The position numbers and the translations under genes are program-made. Of a stretch of DNA of 10,032 bases, positions 1 through 6,750 are shown in pieces. The stretch covers positions 1 to 10,032 of the forward strand of contig CAUAJB010000070.1 in NCBI GenBank assembly GCA_958429225.1, in the 5' to 3' direction. The first letter of the stretch is position 1, and each line of letters starts with the position of its first letter. The notes under the pieces are model-generated. The model saw nothing but the letters and a program-made list of their open reading frames with translations, searched no databases and was not told the DNA's origin. The stretch is from an uncultured Collinsella sp. Lineage in GTDB: Bacteria > Actinomycetota > Coriobacteriia > Coriobacteriales > Coriobacteriaceae.

Positions 1-1964
1 TCGAACGTCTGAAGGAACCAGATGACCACGGTCGCGGCAAAGATAATGGTAAAGGCCTTGGTGATGAAGTCCTTGGCCTTATCCCATGCCAGCATCACCG
101 TCGTCTTGACGCTCGGCAGGCGGTAATTGGGGAGCTCCATGATAAACGGCACCGGGTCGCCCTTAAATGCCGTGCGGTTGAGCACCAAAGCCGCGATGCA
201 GCCGACCACGATACCAATCAGATAGAGCGAGACCATGGCGGGAACTGTCGCCTGCGGGAAAAACGCCCCGCACAGCAGACCGTAGACCGGCAACTTGGCC
301 GAACAACTCATGAACGGCGTGAGCATGACCGTCATCTTGCGGTCGTGCTCGGATGGGAGCGTACGGGTCGACATGATAGCCGGCACGGTGCAGCCAAAAC
401 CGACGAGCATGGGCACGAAGCTGCGGCCCGACAGACCAAAGCGACGCAATACCTTATCCATGACAAAGGCCACGCGCGCCATGTAGCCGGAGTCTTCCAG
501 AATGGAGAGGAACAAGAAGAGCACGACGATAATCGGCAGGAAGGTCAGCACGCTGCCCACGCCCGTAAGTACGCCGTCGACAGCCAGCGAGCGCACCACG
601 TCGTTGGTGCCGAACGCTTTGAGACCCGCATCGGCCGAGGCGATGATGGCAGCAATGCCGTCCTCCATAAGTCCCTGCAACGCCGCGCCGATCACGCCAA
701 ACGTCAGCCAAAAAACAAGGCCCATGATCACCAGAAACGCCGGAATGGCTGTGTAACGACCTGTCAGGATGCGGTCGATCTTGACGGAGCGCACGTGCTC
801 GCGGCTCTCGTGCGGCTTGACAACACAGCGCCCGCACACGTCGCCGATAAAGCTAAAGCGCATATCGGCCAGCGCGGACAGGCGGTCGGTGCCGGCCTCG
901 CCCTCCATCTGGGTAATGATGTGCTCGATGGCGTCGAGCTCGTTGCGGTCCAGGTGAAGCGCCTCGGTCACCAGCTCGTCGCCCTCAACCAGCTTGGTCG
1001 CCGCAAAACGCACGGGAATGTGCGCCGTCGCGGCATGGTCCTCGATAAGGTTGGCGATGCCGTGAATGCAGCGATGCAGCGCGCCGCCGTCCGGACCATC
1101 GGGCGCGCAGAAGTCCAGGCGACCGGGGCGCTCGCGGAATCGCGCCACGTGCAGGGCGTGGTCCACCAACTCGCCGATACCCTCGTTGCGGGCAGCGCTA
1201 ATGGGAACAACGGGCACGCCCAACAGGCTCTCGAGCAGGTTGACGTCCACGGCGCCGCCGTTGGCGGTCACCTCGTCCATCATGTTGAGCGCGATGACCA
1301 TGGGGCGGTCGAGCTCCATGAGCTGCAGTGTCAGGTACAGGTTACGCTCGATGTTGGTAGCGTCAATGATGTCGATGATGGCGTCCGGGCGCTCGTCAAG
1401 GATGAACTGACGGCTCACGACCTCTTCGCCTGTGTACGGCGACAGGGAGTAAATGCCAGGCAGGTCGGTAACGCTCGCCTCGGGATGGTTACGGATGGTG
1501 CCATCTTTGCGGTCGACCGTCACGCCGGGAAAGTTACCGACGTGCTGGTTGGAGCCCGTCAGCTGGTTGAATAACGTGGTCTTGCCGCAGTTTTGGTTGC
1601 CGGCGAGGGCAAAGTGCAGCGGCGCGCCCTCGGGCACGGCCGTCTTTGCCGCACGGGGCGAATACGTTCCCTCGCCCAGGGCCGGATGCTCCGTCGTGCC
1701 GATTGCGGCGTTAGCGCGCGGACCTGTATCGGTGTCGTGAATACCCACGAGCTCGATGCGAGCGGCATCGTCCTTGCGCAGTGTCAACTCGTAGCCACGC
1801 AGGCGGATCTCGAGCGGATCGCCCATGGGGGCGTACTTCATCATGGTGACTTCGGTGCCCGGCGTTAGACCCATGTCCAAAATATGCTGTCGGAGTGCCT
1901 GATCGTCCGATGCCACCGATGCGACAACGGCGTCCTTTCCAATCTCGAGTGTATCGAGCTTCAC
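1..1964 (-). CDS. feoB: FeoA-FeoB fusion ferrous iron transporter, C-terminus cut by window edge
   Basis: Imports Fe2+ across the cytoplasmic membrane. The start is GTG at 1964-1962, 7 nt after a GGGGAGGAA ribosome binding site (1980-1972). About 654 codons are visible and the C-terminal end lies outside. Residues 1-75 form a FeoA-like (SH3-type) domain, which most bacteria encode as a separate small protein. A linker follows, then the G-protein domain: G1 GNQNCGKTT (122-130), G2 GVTV (147-150), G3 DLPG (167-170), G4 NMMD (227-230) and a downstream SAARNEG (G5). The membrane part contains the FeoB hallmarks FLSILEDSGYMAR, GFGCTVPA and CSAKLPVY, in the two Gate regions. These motifs make the identification essentially certain. 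Q at G1 position 3 instead of P is a known variant. No separate feoC is visible. The gene is first in its transcript and is preceded by tandem metal-repressor-like palindromes. Confidence 0.96.
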   Translation of the reverse strand, partial: MKLDTLEIGKDAVVASVASDDQALRQHILDMGLTPGTEVTMMKYAPMGDPLEIRLRGYELTLRKDDAARIELVGIHDTDTGPRANAAIGTTEHPALGEGTYSPRAAKTAVPEGAPLHFALAGNQNCGKTTLFNQLTGSNQHVGNFPGVTVDRKDGTIRNHPEASVTDLPGIYSLSPYTGEEVVSRQFILDERPDAIIDIIDATNIERNLYLTLQLMELDRPMVIALNMMDEVTANGGAVDVNLLESLLGVPVVPISAARNEGIGELVDHALHVARFRERPGRLDFCAPDGPDGGALHRCIHGIANLIEDHAATAHIPVRFAATKLVEGDELVTEALHLDRNELDAIEHIITQMEGEAGTDRLSALADMRFSFIGDVCGRCVVKPHESREHVRSVKIDRILTGRYTAIPAFLVIMGLVFWLTFGVIGAALQGLMEDGIAAIIASADAGLKAFGTNDVVRSLAVDGVLTGVGSVLTFLPIIVVLFLFLSILEDSGYMARVAFVMDKVLRRFGLSGRSFVPMLVGFGCTVPAIMSTRTLPSEHDRKMTVMLTPFMSCSAKLPVYGLLCGAFFPQATVPAMVSLYLIGIVVGCIAALVLNRTAFKGDPVPFIMELPNYRLPSVKTTVMLAWDKAKDFITKAFTIIFAATVVIWFLQTF

Positions 1965-2006
1965 GTCCGTGTTCCTCCCCCGGCGCCCACAGGGCGTTGT
2001 ATTTAT

Positions 2007-2039
2007 GTTCACCATGGCTAACCGTTTGCCATGGCTAAC
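2007..2039. promoter_or_regulatory. Tandem palindromic operators upstream of feoAB
   Basis: Two 16-bp imperfect palindromes of the form GTTnnCCATGGnnAAC stand one base apart: GTTCACCATGGCTAAC (2007-2022) and GTTTGCCATGGCTAAC (2024-2039, a single mismatched pair). Their centres are 17 bp apart. Each carries the half-site GGCTAACC, which equals half of the DtxR/IdeR iron-box consensus (GGTTAG-S-CTAACC). They lie 43-75 bp upstream of the feoAB start. Inference: paired binding sites for a metal-dependent repressor that shuts feoAB off when iron (or manganese) is plentiful. Which regulator family binds them cannot be decided from this window. Confidence 0.6.
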
Positions 2040-2047
2040 CAATTGTA
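2035..2047 (-). promoter_or_regulatory. Possible feoAB promoter -10 (TACAAT)
   Basis: On the minus strand TACAAT (2047-2042) matches TATAAT at five of six bases. The expected start of transcription, near 2035, falls inside the right-hand operator palindrome, so a bound repressor would block initiation. No convincing -35 hexamer is visible 16-18 bp upstream, so this is tentative. Confidence 0.35.
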
Positions 2048-2092
2048 ACCATGCATGATAGCGCGAACACACAGCGACGTTCAATCAACAGA

Positions 2093-2125
2093 TTGGTGCA
2101 AGGGGGACGGATTACTTTGCACCAA
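2093..2125. repeat. Palindrome with GGGGGACGG loop (copy 1 of a family)
   Basis: A perfect 9-bp inverted repeat, TTGGTGCAA (2093-2101) and TTGCACCAA (2117-2125), encloses the 15-nt loop GGGGGACGGATTACT. Two further palindromes with related loops (AGGGACAG...) but different stems occur at 9702-9740 and 9757-9796. The fixed loop with a changing stem resembles REP-like or terminator-associated repeats. No transposase is present here to explain it. Confidence 0.6.
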
Positions 2126-2171
2126 GCCCTTGACAGCTAGGACGATGCCGATGTCTTGGAACCGACAGCGA

Positions 2172-2270
2172 AAGCCCGCCAGAGCGAGCAAGGTGCCTTG
2201 AAACGAGGCGGCATTGACCTTCTGGTCATGCCGCCGAAGTTGAAAGGCAGATTGCCGCCCCGGCGGGCTT
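2172..2270. other. Multi-hairpin structured element (possible RNA or dispersed repeat)
   Basis: An outer 9-bp stem, AAGCCCGCC (2172-2180) with GGCGGGCTT (2262-2270), encloses three hairpins. The first is CAAG-GTGC-CTTG (2189-2200). The second is a 12-bp stem with one bulged T, GGCGGCAT.GACC with GGTCATGCCGCC (2207-2235, loop TTCT). The third is GGCA-GAT-TGCC (2247-2257). Together they fold as a four-way junction on either strand. No reading frame with coding character covers it. On the plus strand a perfect TTGACA (2130-2135) lies upstream but lacks a good -10. On the minus strand it would form the 3' tail of the hydrolase mRNA or a distant feoAB leader. Known RNA families were considered and none was recognised. 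It could equally be a dispersed intergenic repeat. Confidence 0.45.
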
Positions 2271-2282
2271 GCAGCGTCAAGT

Positions 2283-2312
2283 AGTTACGGCGTTTGGTAA
2301 AACGCCGTAACT
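2283..2312 (-). terminator. Perfect 13-bp hairpin at the 3' end of the hydrolase gene
   Basis: AGTTACGGCGTTT (2283-2295) and AAACGCCGTAACT (2300-2312) pair perfectly over 13 bp with a 4-nt loop. The stem begins inside the hydrolase stop codon (TAG, 2313-2311). The position suits a transcription terminator or mRNA 3'-end stabiliser. However, no T-tract follows on the minus strand, so it is not a canonical intrinsic terminator. Confidence 0.5.
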
Positions 2313-3213
2313 AAAACCCGTGGCGCTCCAGAAAGCGGAAGGCTAGGCGAATCCAGGGGCGGACCGCCACCTGCTTGTCCTCGTTGTCGACCGCGGTGTT
2401 GGCGTTGCCGAGCGAAAGGCCGTGACCACCCTGGTCGAAGACGTGCATCTCGCATGCAACGCCCTCCTCGGCCATGCGCTGCGCAAACGGGTAGACCTGC
2501 GCGATCGGCGCCGTTTTGTCGTCGGACACGCCCCACACAAAGGTCGGCGGCATCTGACGCGAAACATGCGTGGTGGGGCAGATGTCGGCCAAATGCTCGT
2601 CAGTTGCCTCGCCACCCGTCACCATCGACAGGTAGTCGTTGAGCAAATCGCGCCCCGTCTTGCCGCCCGTCTTGGGCACACGCAAGTCAATGCGCGGATC
2701 GCGCGTCTGCATGTCGCGCACATAGGCAAAGTCGAGCAATGGATAGCCCAGCACCACGGCATCGGGACGGATGTCGTCCGGACGCGCCCCGGCAAGTGCC
2801 GCAAAGGGGCCGGTCTTCCACTGTGTTGCCAGCGAGGCGCAAATCATGCCGCCAGCAGAAAAGCCCACGACGCACACGCGCTTAGGATCGACATGCCACT
2901 CGTCGGCGTTGGCGCGCACCGTGGCGACCATCTTGGCAAGATCTGCCTGGGGGTGCGGAAAGCTCACGTCACCTGTAGAACTCGTGACATAGTTGAGCAC
3001 AAAGGCCTGGTAACCGTGATCCAAAAACGCAAACGCCACAGGATCCTGCTCATGCGGAGCGATATGCGTAAACGCACCTCCGCCACAGATAATCACCGCG
3101 GGGCGGCGGCCATTCGGTTTATCGGGCAACGGCTCGGCACCCAAATACGTAAACGTCGCCGGATAATCCTCGGTCGGCTCCTCGCCCCACAGCGCATGGT
3201 TCTCGACAATCAT
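2311..3213 (-). CDS. Alpha/beta-hydrolase, esterase/acetylesterase type
   Basis: A 300-residue cytoplasmic serine hydrolase with no signal peptide, resembling the acetyl-esterase/carbohydrate-esterase branch (COG0657-like). The presumed nucleophile is Ser119 in GFSAGG (117-122). The acid is Asp231 or Asp232 (GVSDDKTAP) and the base is His264 (QGGHGLS). The oxyanion-hole segment reads ICGGGAF (42-48), with Cys where this family usually has His in HGGG. The length is typical. The start at 3213 is chosen because AAGGGAG sits 5 nt upstream. The frame stays open further upstream (to 3420), but that stretch lacks a ribosome binding site and overlaps the divergent promoter region. It is probably a single-gene transcript, divergent from the EIIA gene. 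The substrate cannot be predicted. Esters of plant or host glycans are plausible for a gut organism, but this is inference. Confidence 0.88.
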   Translation of the reverse strand: MIVENHALWGEEPTEDYPATFTYLGAEPLPDKPNGRRPAVIICGGGAFTHIAPHEQDPVAFAFLDHGYQAFVLNYVTSSTGDVSFPHPQADLAKMVATVRANADEWHVDPKRVCVVGFSAGGMICASLATQWKTGPFAALAGARPDDIRPDAVVLGYPLLDFAYVRDMQTRDPRIDLRVPKTGGKTGRDLLNDYLSMVTGGEATDEHLADICPTTHVSRQMPPTFVWGVSDDKTAPIAQVYPFAQRMAEEGVACEMHVFDQGGHGLSLGNANTAVDNEDKQVAVRPWIRLAFRFLERHGF

Positions 3214-3232
3214 ATGTGCTCCCTTCGCGCAA

Positions 3233-3260
3233 ATTATGCGCCCTTGTTTTTCGCCTTCAA
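3233..3260 (-). promoter_or_regulatory. Likely promoter of the hydrolase gene
   Basis: On the minus strand TTGAAG (3260-3255) and CATAAT (3238-3233) are 16 bp apart, matching the consensus at 4/6 and 5/6. Transcription would start near 3226, giving a very short leader that just includes the ribosome binding site at 3223-3219. Confidence 0.4.
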
Positions 3261-3375
3261 GCGTACCCCACTTGAACCCGTGGCGCAGAAACACTCCGGC
3301 AATAAGTTTCCCTTCAACTGATATATCACATAATCCCAGTTCAGAGGTATCATTGAGCAGCGTAGAATAGGGGCG

Positions 3376-3409
3376 TTGACCAAGCCGCGAAACACATGTG
3401 AAATGTTTC
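3376..3409 (+). promoter_or_regulatory. Likely promoter of the EIIA gene with an overlapping palindrome
   Basis: TTGACC (3376-3381) and TGAAAT (3399-3404) are separated by 17 bp. An inverted repeat, GAAACA (3389-3394) and TGTTTC (3404-3409), spans the -10. Inside it is the perfect 8-bp palindrome CACATGTG (3393-3400). The arrangement is that of an operator overlapping a promoter, but the regulator is unknown. Confidence 0.4.
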
Positions 3410-3456
3410 CGGCAAACCAAACGCGCGATATGCGCCTATTTAAGTTGGAGGCAACT

Positions 3457-4020
3457 ATGGGTCTGCTCGATTCGCTTAAGTCCACCTTCACCTCGACCGG
3501 CGAGGCGTCCGTTCCGCCCGCAGCAAGCTTCGCTACCCGCGAAGGCGTCATCTACGCCCCCGTCAACGGCGTGCTCGTCAACCTGGACGAGGTTCCCGAC
3601 GAGACGATCGCCTCGGGCATGCTTGGCCAGGGCTATGGCATCGAGCCCATTACCGGCACCATCTATGCGCCCGCCAACGGCCGCATCGGCGCCACCACTG
3701 TCACCAACCACTCCATTGGCATGATCACCGAGGACGGTCTTCGCGTGTTTATCCATGTCGGCCTGGGCACCGTGGAAATGAACGGCAAGGGTTTTGCCCG
3801 CTTTGTCGAGATGGGCGATGTGGTCAAGGCAGGCCAGCCGCTCATCAGCTTCGACCGCGAGGCCATTAAGGCCGCTGGTCACGAGGACATCGTGACCGTC
3901 ATCGTTTCCGAGCTCGATCGTCTTAAGAGCATCGACCATGTCGGCGAATCTGGAACGCTTATCGGCGGCAACCCGCTCGTCAAGCTGGGCGACCCGCTGC
4001 TGGTAGCCAAGACCAAGTAG
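3457..4020 (+). CDS. Glucose-type PTS EIIA (Crr-like) phosphocarrier protein
   Basis: A 187-residue soluble phosphocarrier of the sugar phosphotransferase system. It takes phosphate from HPr-His~P and passes it to an EIIB domain; in many bacteria EIIA-Glc also acts as a regulator. The fold markers are clear: IYAPVNG (32-38), a second IYAPANGRI (69-77), NHSIGMITEDG (84-94) and FIHVGLGTVEM (98-108). His100 is the expected phosphorylation site and His85 the partner histidine, matching His90 and His75 of E. coli Crr. The start at 3457 follows GGAGG (3447-3451) with 5-nt spacing. The frame is open upstream to 3376, but that part carries the promoter. About 20 extra N-terminal residues precede the domain. 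No EIIB/EIIC, ptsH or ptsI gene lies nearby, so it stands alone and is closed by its own terminator. Confidence 0.93.
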   Translation: MGLLDSLKSTFTSTGEASVPPAASFATREGVIYAPVNGVLVNLDEVPDETIASGMLGQGYGIEPITGTIYAPANGRIGATTVTNHSIGMITEDGLRVFIHVGLGTVEMNGKGFARFVEMGDVVKAGQPLISFDREAIKAAGHEDIVTVIVSELDRLKSIDHVGESGTLIGGNPLVKLGDPLLVAKTK

Positions 4021-4057
4021 CCAGGCCCCGCGCCATACAGCCAAAAGGCACCTCGTC

Positions 4058-4091
4058 AAGCGCCCGCGACCATTTGGCCGCGGGCGCTTTT
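4058..4091 (+). terminator. Rho-independent terminator after the EIIA gene
   Basis: The 11-bp stem AAGCGCCCGCG (4058-4068) / CGCGGGCGCTT (4079-4089) with a 10-nt loop runs into TTTT and a further TTT, 37 bp after the stop codon. Confidence 0.85.
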
Positions 4092-4146
4092 CGTTTGAAA
4101 AACCATCCCGCCAATGCCTTATCTGTATAGCCCAAATGAGCCGAGC

Positions 4147-4155
4147 TGCTAGAAT
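4147..4155 (+). promoter_or_regulatory. Possible extended -10 promoter of asnS
   Basis: TGC-TAGAAT is an extended -10 (TGn followed by a 5/6 match to TATAAT) located 47 bp upstream of the asnS start. No good -35 is visible, which an extended -10 can tolerate. No T-box-like leader is seen. Confidence 0.4.
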
Positions 4156-4201
4156 ATCGAACTGTATGGATAACTATCATTCAACCGTTATGGGAGGATA
4201 C

Positions 4202-5605
4202 GTGAACCGCACCAAAATCGCGCAGCTCTATGCCGATGCCGAGTCGCTCGGCGGCCAGACCGTCACCGTCGCCGGCTGGGTTAAGTCCGTCCGCGACATG
4301 AAGAACTTTGGCTTTGTTACGCTCAACGACGGCAGCTGCTTCCGCGACCTGCAGGTCGTCATGAACCGCGAGGCACTCGACAACTACGACGAGATCGCCC
4401 ATCAAAACGTCTCGGCCGCCCTCATCTGCAGCGGCACCGTCAAGCTGACCCCCGATGCGCCCCAACCCTTCGAGCTTTCTGCTACCTCCATCGAGGTCGC
4501 GGGCGTCAGCGCCCCGGATTACCCGCTGCAGAAGAAGCGCGCAACCGTCGAGTTCCTGCGCACCCAGCAGCACCTGCGTCCGCGCACCAACCTGTTCCGC
4601 GCCGTGTTCCGCATCCGCTCTGTCGCGGCTGCCGCCATCCACCGCTTCTTCCAGGAGCAGGGCTTTGTCTACGTCAACACCCCCATCATCACCACGAGTG
4701 ACTGCGAGGGCGCCGGCGAGATGTTCCGCGTGACCACGCTCGACCCCAAAAATCCGCCCCTCACCGAGTCCGGCGAGGTCGACTGGAGCCAGGACTTCTT
4801 TGGCAAGCATGCAAGCCTCACCGTGTCCGGCCAGCTCAATGCCGAGAACTTTGCCATGGCCTTTGGCGACGTGTACACCTTTGGCCCCACCTTCCGTGCC
4901 GAGAACTCCAACACCACGCGCCACGCCGCCGAGTTTTGGATGATCGAGCCCGAGATGGCCTTCGCCGACCTCAACGACTACATGGACAACGCCGAGGCCA
5001 TGCTCAAGTACGTCCTTAAGGACGTTATGGCCACCTGCCCCGACGAGCTCAATATGCTCAACAAGTTTGTGGACAAGGGTCTGCTCGAGCGCCTGGACCA
5101 TGTCGCCAACTCCGACTTTGCCCGCGTTACCTACACCGAGGCCGTCGAGATCCTGGAGCAGGCAGTCGCTGCTGGCCACCAGTTTGACTATCCCGTGAGC
5201 TGGGGCATCGACCTGCAAACCGAGCACGAGCGCTTCCTGACCGAGGAGCACTTTAAGCGCCCGACCTTCGTGACCGACTACCCGGCCGAGATCAAGGCGT
5301 TCTACATGCGCATGAACGAGGACGGCAAGACCGTCGCCGCCGCCGACTGCCTGGTTCCCGGTATCGGCGAGATTATCGGCGGCTCCCAGCGCGAGGAGCG
5401 CCTGGATCTGCTCGAGGCCCGCATCAAGGACCTGGGCATGAATCCCGAGCAGTACAAGTACTACCTTGACCTGCGCCGCTACGGTTCCTGCAAGCACGCC
5501 GGCTACGGTCTGGGCTTCGAGCGCTTGGTCATGTATCTGACCGGCGTGGGCAACATCCGCGACGTCCTGCCGCACCCGCGCACCGTGGGCAACGCCGACT
5601 TCTAA
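4202..5605 (+). CDS. asnS: Asparaginyl-tRNA synthetase
   Basis: Charges tRNA-Asn with asparagine in the cytoplasm; a class IIb synthetase. With the GTG start at 4202 the protein has 467 residues, essentially the length of E. coli AsnRS (466), and it aligns along its whole length from memory. The N-terminal OB-fold anticodon-binding domain (about 1-110) contains VTVAGWVKSVRDMK and GSCFRDLQVV. The catalytic domain shows LRPRTNLFRAV, SDCEGAGEMFRV, LTVSGQLN, motif 2 FRAENSNTTRH (231-241), GIGEIIGGSQREERL and motif 3 GLGFERL (436-442). The start is set by GGGAGGA (4192-4198) and by family length. The in-frame ATG at 4190 and the more upstream starts would place that site inside the gene. It is a single-gene transcript between two terminators. 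Confidence 0.97.
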   Translation: MNRTKIAQLYADAESLGGQTVTVAGWVKSVRDMKNFGFVTLNDGSCFRDLQVVMNREALDNYDEIAHQNVSAALICSGTVKLTPDAPQPFELSATSIEVAGVSAPDYPLQKKRATVEFLRTQQHLRPRTNLFRAVFRIRSVAAAAIHRFFQEQGFVYVNTPIITTSDCEGAGEMFRVTTLDPKNPPLTESGEVDWSQDFFGKHASLTVSGQLNAENFAMAFGDVYTFGPTFRAENSNTTRHAAEFWMIEPEMAFADLNDYMDNAEAMLKYVLKDVMATCPDELNMLNKFVDKGLLERLDHVANSDFARVTYTEAVEILEQAVAAGHQFDYPVSWGIDLQTEHERFLTEEHFKRPTFVTDYPAEIKAFYMRMNEDGKTVAAADCLVPGIGEIIGGSQREERLDLLEARIKDLGMNPEQYKYYLDLRRYGSCKHAGYGLGFERLVMYLTGVGNIRDVLPHPRTVGNADF

Positions 5606-5651
5606 TCGTCGGACGCTAGCTCGCGTCGCCACACGCCAACACTCATCTCAC

Positions 5652-5686
5652 AAGCGCCTCTCGACATCGGTCGAGAGGCGCTTTTT
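5652..5686 (+). terminator. Rho-independent terminator after asnS
   Basis: A perfect 14-bp stem, AAGCGCCTCTCGAC (5652-5665) and GTCGAGAGGCGCTT (5670-5683), with the tetraloop ATCG is followed by a T run (5682-5686). It lies 47 bp after the stop codon. Confidence 0.93.
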
Positions 5687-5751
5687 CAACAGCATCCGTC
5701 AAGCTTTTGGCAAGTTTTTGGTCAGTTGAGCAGGGCTGTTGAAAACTCAAC
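5683..5751. promoter_or_regulatory. Repeat-rich region upstream of the WYL-like regulator gene
   Basis: Three repeats overlap here. An 11-bp inverted repeat consists of TTTTCAACAGC (5683-5693) and GCTGTTGAAAA (5735-5745). A tandem 11-bp direct repeat, CAAGCTTTTGG and CAAGTTTTTGG (5700-5721), lies between its arms. GTTGAG (5725-5730) can also pair with CTCAAC (5746-5751). The left arm overlaps the T-tract of the asnS terminator. No clear promoter hexamers were found, so a regulatory role is inferred only from repeat density and position 110-180 bp ahead of the regulator gene. Confidence 0.4.
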
Positions 5752-5862
5752 CCGCCGTTTGCCGACGACTACCGACCGCCCAGAGCGCCCTGCGCCCCTG
5801 GGAAAGCCCCGCGTCCTAGGCTCCATACCGTCGCCACCCAAAACGGAAAGGACGTGGGCACG

Positions 5863-6648
5863 ATGACCGAAGCCACTGTTGAAACCTACGACACCACGAC
5901 GAGGGGCGCCGCCTCGATGGCAGCCTATCGCGCCGTTCGCATCCTGCAGCTCTTGAGCGAAAACACCGGCGAAGACAAGGCTATGCTTTCCGATGAGCTG
6001 ATCCGGCGCCTCGCCCATCCTGACGACCCCGCCCGCATGCCCATCTCGGCGGCGCGGCGCAGCATCTACACCGCCATCTCCGCGCTTCGCCATGCCGGAT
6101 ACGAAATTGAGTACAAACGCGGCGTGGGATACAAACTTCTTACCCGTCCGCTCACCGACGAAGAGATCATCAGGCTCCACGGTATGGTCATGCGCAACCG
6201 CTCCACGCCTATCGCTATCCGCAAGAGCATGGCGCAGCACTTAGTTGCCATGGCAAGTGCCGACGTTCGCGGCTACCTCGACACACCCGAACCCGCTCCA
6301 AGCGCAGGCAGCAAGGCTACCAAGGCAACGCGCACGCCCATCAAGCGCATCGACGCGTGCGAGCTCGTCGAGCAGGCCATCGACCACGGAACCACGGTGA
6401 GTTTTGATATTTCGAGCGTCACGACACATGGCGAAACCGAAGCAGCACGGATGACACTCCGTCCCTTTGCCATCAAGCAACGAGACGGCATCTCATATTT
6501 GCTGGGAACGGTCTATGACGCCCGAGGCGCCGATGACACGCTGCGCACCGTAGAGATTGGCCGCATGAGAAACGTCAGCACGCGCCTGCTTGACGGCAAG
6601 AAGCTCTTCGCCGCCCTCGACGAGGAGGACGACGCCTCCGCCGCATAA
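5863..6648 (+). CDS. HTH and WYL-like domain transcriptional regulator
   Basis: A 261-residue soluble protein that looks like a ligand-sensing DNA-binding regulator. Residues 20-92 form a winged-helix-like domain (RAVRILQLLSE, RRSIYTAISALRHAGYEIEYKRGVGYKLL), where the final segment resembles a wing. A helical linker follows (about 95-175, with an Ala/Thr/Pro/Lys-rich stretch at 141-160). Residues 178-240 match a WYL-type beta domain: VSFDIS, LRPFAIKQRDGISYLLGTVYD and LRTVEIGRMRNV. The name-giving W is replaced by S (SYL, 211-213). The ATG at 5863 is preferred because AAAGGA lies 10 nt upstream; a GTG at 5854 is too close to that site. It sits immediately upstream of the ABC importer genes in the same direction, so local control is plausible. 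The effector is unknown. Confidence 0.78.
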   Translation: MTEATVETYDTTTRGAASMAAYRAVRILQLLSENTGEDKAMLSDELIRRLAHPDDPARMPISAARRSIYTAISALRHAGYEIEYKRGVGYKLLTRPLTDEEIIRLHGMVMRNRSTPIAIRKSMAQHLVAMASADVRGYLDTPEPAPSAGSKATKATRTPIKRIDACELVEQAIDHGTTVSFDISSVTTHGETEAARMTLRPFAIKQRDGISYLLGTVYDARGADDTLRTVEIGRMRNVSTRLLDGKKLFAALDEEDDASAA

Positions 6649-6717
6649 GACCCTCCGCCGCCCATTCGACTACCCGTACCGCCCATCCGATTCTGTATTA
6701 AAAAACCCGCCAGGCTG

Positions 6718-6748
6718 TTGTAAAAATGGACATCAGCGCTACTATAGT
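6718..6748 (+). promoter_or_regulatory. Likely promoter of the importer binding-protein gene
   Basis: TTGTAA (6718-6723) is followed after 16 bp by TACTAT (6740-6745), or after 19 bp by TATAGT (6743-6748). Transcription would start near 6752-6755, so hairpin A of the leader would sit at the extreme 5' end of the mRNA. The -35 lies inside a GCTGTTGTAAAA motif (6714-6725) that resembles sequences upstream of the WYL-like gene. Confidence 0.45.
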
Positions 6749-6750
6749 TC

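Noticed and set aside
345..1574. Plus-strand open frame of 409 codons
   Set aside because: It is antisense to feoB. High-GC codon bias on the real strand keeps this frame open; its protein is His/Val/Gln-rich with no recognisable domain.
2130..2157. Plus-strand promoter with a perfect TTGACA driving a small RNA
   Set aside because: The best -10 at proper spacing (TGTCTT) matches only three of six bases, so it was not listed as a promoter and is mentioned only as support for the structured element.
3214..3420. N-terminal extension of the hydrolase frame up to 3420
   Set aside because: The start at 3213 has a well-placed AAGGGAG. The extension runs through the divergent promoter region and adds sequence not expected in the family.
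3376..3456. Earlier TTG start for the EIIA protein at 3376
   Set aside because: No ribosome binding site is present, and the TTG is part of a good -35 hexamer. The ATG at 3457 has GGAGG 5 nt upstream.
4092..4201. T-box or other tRNA-sensing leader upstream of asnS
   Set aside because: The leader is only about 50-110 nt, has no T-box core sequence and no terminator/antiterminator pair.
4181..5632. Minus-strand open frame of 483 codons
   Set aside because: It is the antisense image of asnS. It lacks a plausible ribosome binding site and is a Gly/Val/Leu-rich shadow product.
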